NCBI GenBank assembly: GCA_934045905.1
Contig: OW203768.1
Coordinates: 17,574,316 to 17,638,315 of the forward strand
Length of the DNA: 64,000 bases
Direction: 5' to 3'
Origin: Leuctra nigra
Taxonomy: Eukaryota > Arthropoda > Insecta > Plecoptera > Leuctridae
Each line of letters begins with the position of its first letter. The first letter of the stretch is position 1. The position numbers and the translations under genes are program-made. This document shows positions 62,147 through 64,000 of the stretch, piece by piece. The notes under the pieces are model-generated. The model saw only the letters and a program-made list of their open reading frames with translations. It made no database searches and was not told where the DNA came from.

Positions 62147-62799
62147 AAACACAAGCACTCTTGGCATATTTACAATGAATCCTCTGTTACTAGTTTTCAT
62201 GGCAACCATGTCGAGAGCTATCTGAATCTGACAGTAAACAAAACAGTCTTTGAACTTTGATTGTTGGGACAATAGATTGCAATTAATTACTGGCCAGATG
62301 TTGCTTGCTGCAGGAGAATAGATGCTAAAGACTTGACTTGATTGTATGCAGAGAGCCCTGGCAATTATTGTAAGATGTTGGCTCTTTGTTATCAAAGTAC
62401 CTACCAATAAAGACGAAGAAAACGTTACATCTCGTAATTGATAGCAAGATAATTTTATTTCAACATATTAAAAACTAGATTGAGAGTAATTAGTTATTAT
62501 TTTTTATTATTATTATAATGCATAATTGTATTAATTAATAACGTTTTCACAAAATGAAAAAATTACTGTGTACTTTTAAAATACGTAATTTCGAACATTG
62601 TTGCTTGAGTTAAAAAATATTCTAAAAAAGTAAAAGCTTAAAAATATACTAAATCGTAAATTGGAATACTGCGAGTAGTTAAGCAGGCAAACTCGATGGC
62701 CGAAAGCTCAGAAAATGCTCAGAAAAGTGCGGTCAAAGTGTTATTGTATTAGTTTGTGTCTTTCAGTGATTTACGCATTTTCTTCGGTTACAATTCTTA

Positions 62800-63300
62800 T
62801 TGAGCGAGCGAAGCGAGCGTCTCCTTTTGGCTCTTTTGGCACGGACCTCTGTTTTTTTTTGTTTTTTTTTGTGTGTGTTTTTTTTTCTGTTACTGACGAT
62901 ATACAAGTCACAGTTTTTCTTTGATCAAGCTGAAATTTTGCACACATGTACTGACCATTTCCGGGCGTTGCAGACCCTAATTTTTTTGATATCCCCTGAT
63001 TGGTTCAAATTTAAAAAAATTATCTTTCGATTGGTTAGTTTGATCAAATTGAAATTTTGACAAGTCATTACCACTAACATTTTACCCAATCAAACAAAGT
63101 TTTAGCCAAATCCTCCCATTGGTTAAAATTTAAAACCATCTTCACTGTGATTTTTTAAATTTAAACTAGAACCGTTTGACCGATCAACTTAAAGCTTTGC
63201 ATGGTCATTGGGACCAACATTATCTGTGTTTTTGACAATTTTTAGACAAATCTGTGTTTAAATCCAAAAGTTATTGACATTTTACGGACATTTTGCTTGT
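62800..63300 (-). repeat. Dispersed repeat copy 3
   Basis: Inverse of 4400-4920: it begins gagcgagcgaagcgagcg, continues ttttggcacggacctctg, a T-rich tract, then paragraphs with gaccgatcaacttaaag and catggtcattgggacc. Confidence 0.7.
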
Positions 63301-64000
63301 TGCTCTGGATCACGGCAACATTGACGCCTCAGTTCCAATGTTCCAAGGTAGTTAGAACAGAAACTTTCAAACGCATTATTATGACACTTAATAATCAACA
63401 GATTGATCTGATATTGTGTACACACACTTATATCCAGGGCCAGTTGTTTATGGTTTCCACGATAAACGCGAAATGTTTAGAAACATGAATTTTCTGTCAT
63501 ATCTTTACGTTTCATACACTCCTGATTCCAAATATATGTATCTTTTTCTCGCGAATTTTCGCGAAATTTGTGTTTTGACGCGATATTGACGAATTCTCGC
63601 GATTTCACGTTTTGTTGCAAATGTTGCATGTTTTGCAACATTTCCCGATTCCGAGTATATATTTTACGAAAATTTCCTCGATCTGTGTCTAAAGTACCAC
63701 GAAATAGAAAGAATCACACTGTTTTCTTTGTAAGCCAGCTGTCAGTGCCAGCCAAAGAGTGTATGGTGCCAGCTGGTTGGCTGCTGAGCATGGAATGACG
63801 CATCTACATGACCTTGAACAGGGGTGCGCATGCGCACGCGCCGAGTCTCGCTAGTGAGAGGGGGGTTGGTAGTATTGCGGCTCGCTCGCGCGTCATATTT
63901 CACACTATTCTTACAAAAATCATTTTTTTCCATTTCACCACCAATCGCGAAAATTAAGGATGAACCATCGCTTTGAATGACTATATTCATAACATGAGAT
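63301..64000. other. Right edge; nothing recognised
   Basis: It contains a GC-rich patch (tgcgcatgcgcacgcgcc near 63826). The last 20 bases (ctatattcataacatgaga) also occur at 20477, suggesting a repeat boundary. Confidence 0.35.

Noticed and set aside
62715..63060. ORFs reading MSERSERLLLALLART and similar (also at 4744-5031 and 16754-16981)
   Set aside because: They translate the GC-rich end of the dispersed repeat and recur only with that repeat.

Overview
This is a window from an arthropod nuclear genome, almost certainly an insect. The evidence is an insect-type odorant receptor gene, short phase-consistent introns with GT-AG borders, three 5S rRNA genes of insect type, a Jockey-like LINE, tRNA-derived SINEs and many hAT, Harbinger and foldback elements in AT-rich DNA. 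The dispersed repeat whose end reads as Ser-Glu-Arg repeats suggests a hemipteran, perhaps a planthopper. That last step is inference and no species is claimed.

Layout. 0.6-5.3 kb: an odorant receptor gene on the plus strand whose second exon carries ten in-frame repeats of a 29-33 residue unit. 5.7-14.3 kb: a half copy and a full 4-kb foldback element whose arms are studded with an exact ETS/CRE composite motif. 14.5-17 kb: small DNA transposons nested in an older repeat. 17.9-21.1 kb: a 95-bp tandem repeat and three 5S rRNA copies, the third missing eight bases in its internal promoter. 19.6-20.4 kb: a SINE split by a hAT element.

23.4-49.4 kb (minus strand): the last eight exons of an SLC22 organic cation/anion transporter, joined by exact phase matching. 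Its introns hold a young non-autonomous LTR retrotransposon with identical-length LTRs and a 622-residue ORF, a damaged Jockey LINE, two SINEs, MITEs, a 4.4-kb foldback with a hAT element in its loop, and a tandem array that repeats the splice acceptor and start of one transporter exon 18 times.

53.6-59.2 kb (minus strand): a tandem family of two-exon genes for small secreted peptides. Exon 1, the signal peptide, is nearly invariant, while exon 2, the mature peptide, differs sharply between copies. Three copies are intact and one has lost its leader exon. The peptides are not caught by simple ORF scanning because of the intron. They may lie inside the undiscovered 5' intron of the transporter gene, on the same strand. 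The remainder is mostly repeat remnants and AT-rich DNA in which I recognise nothing.
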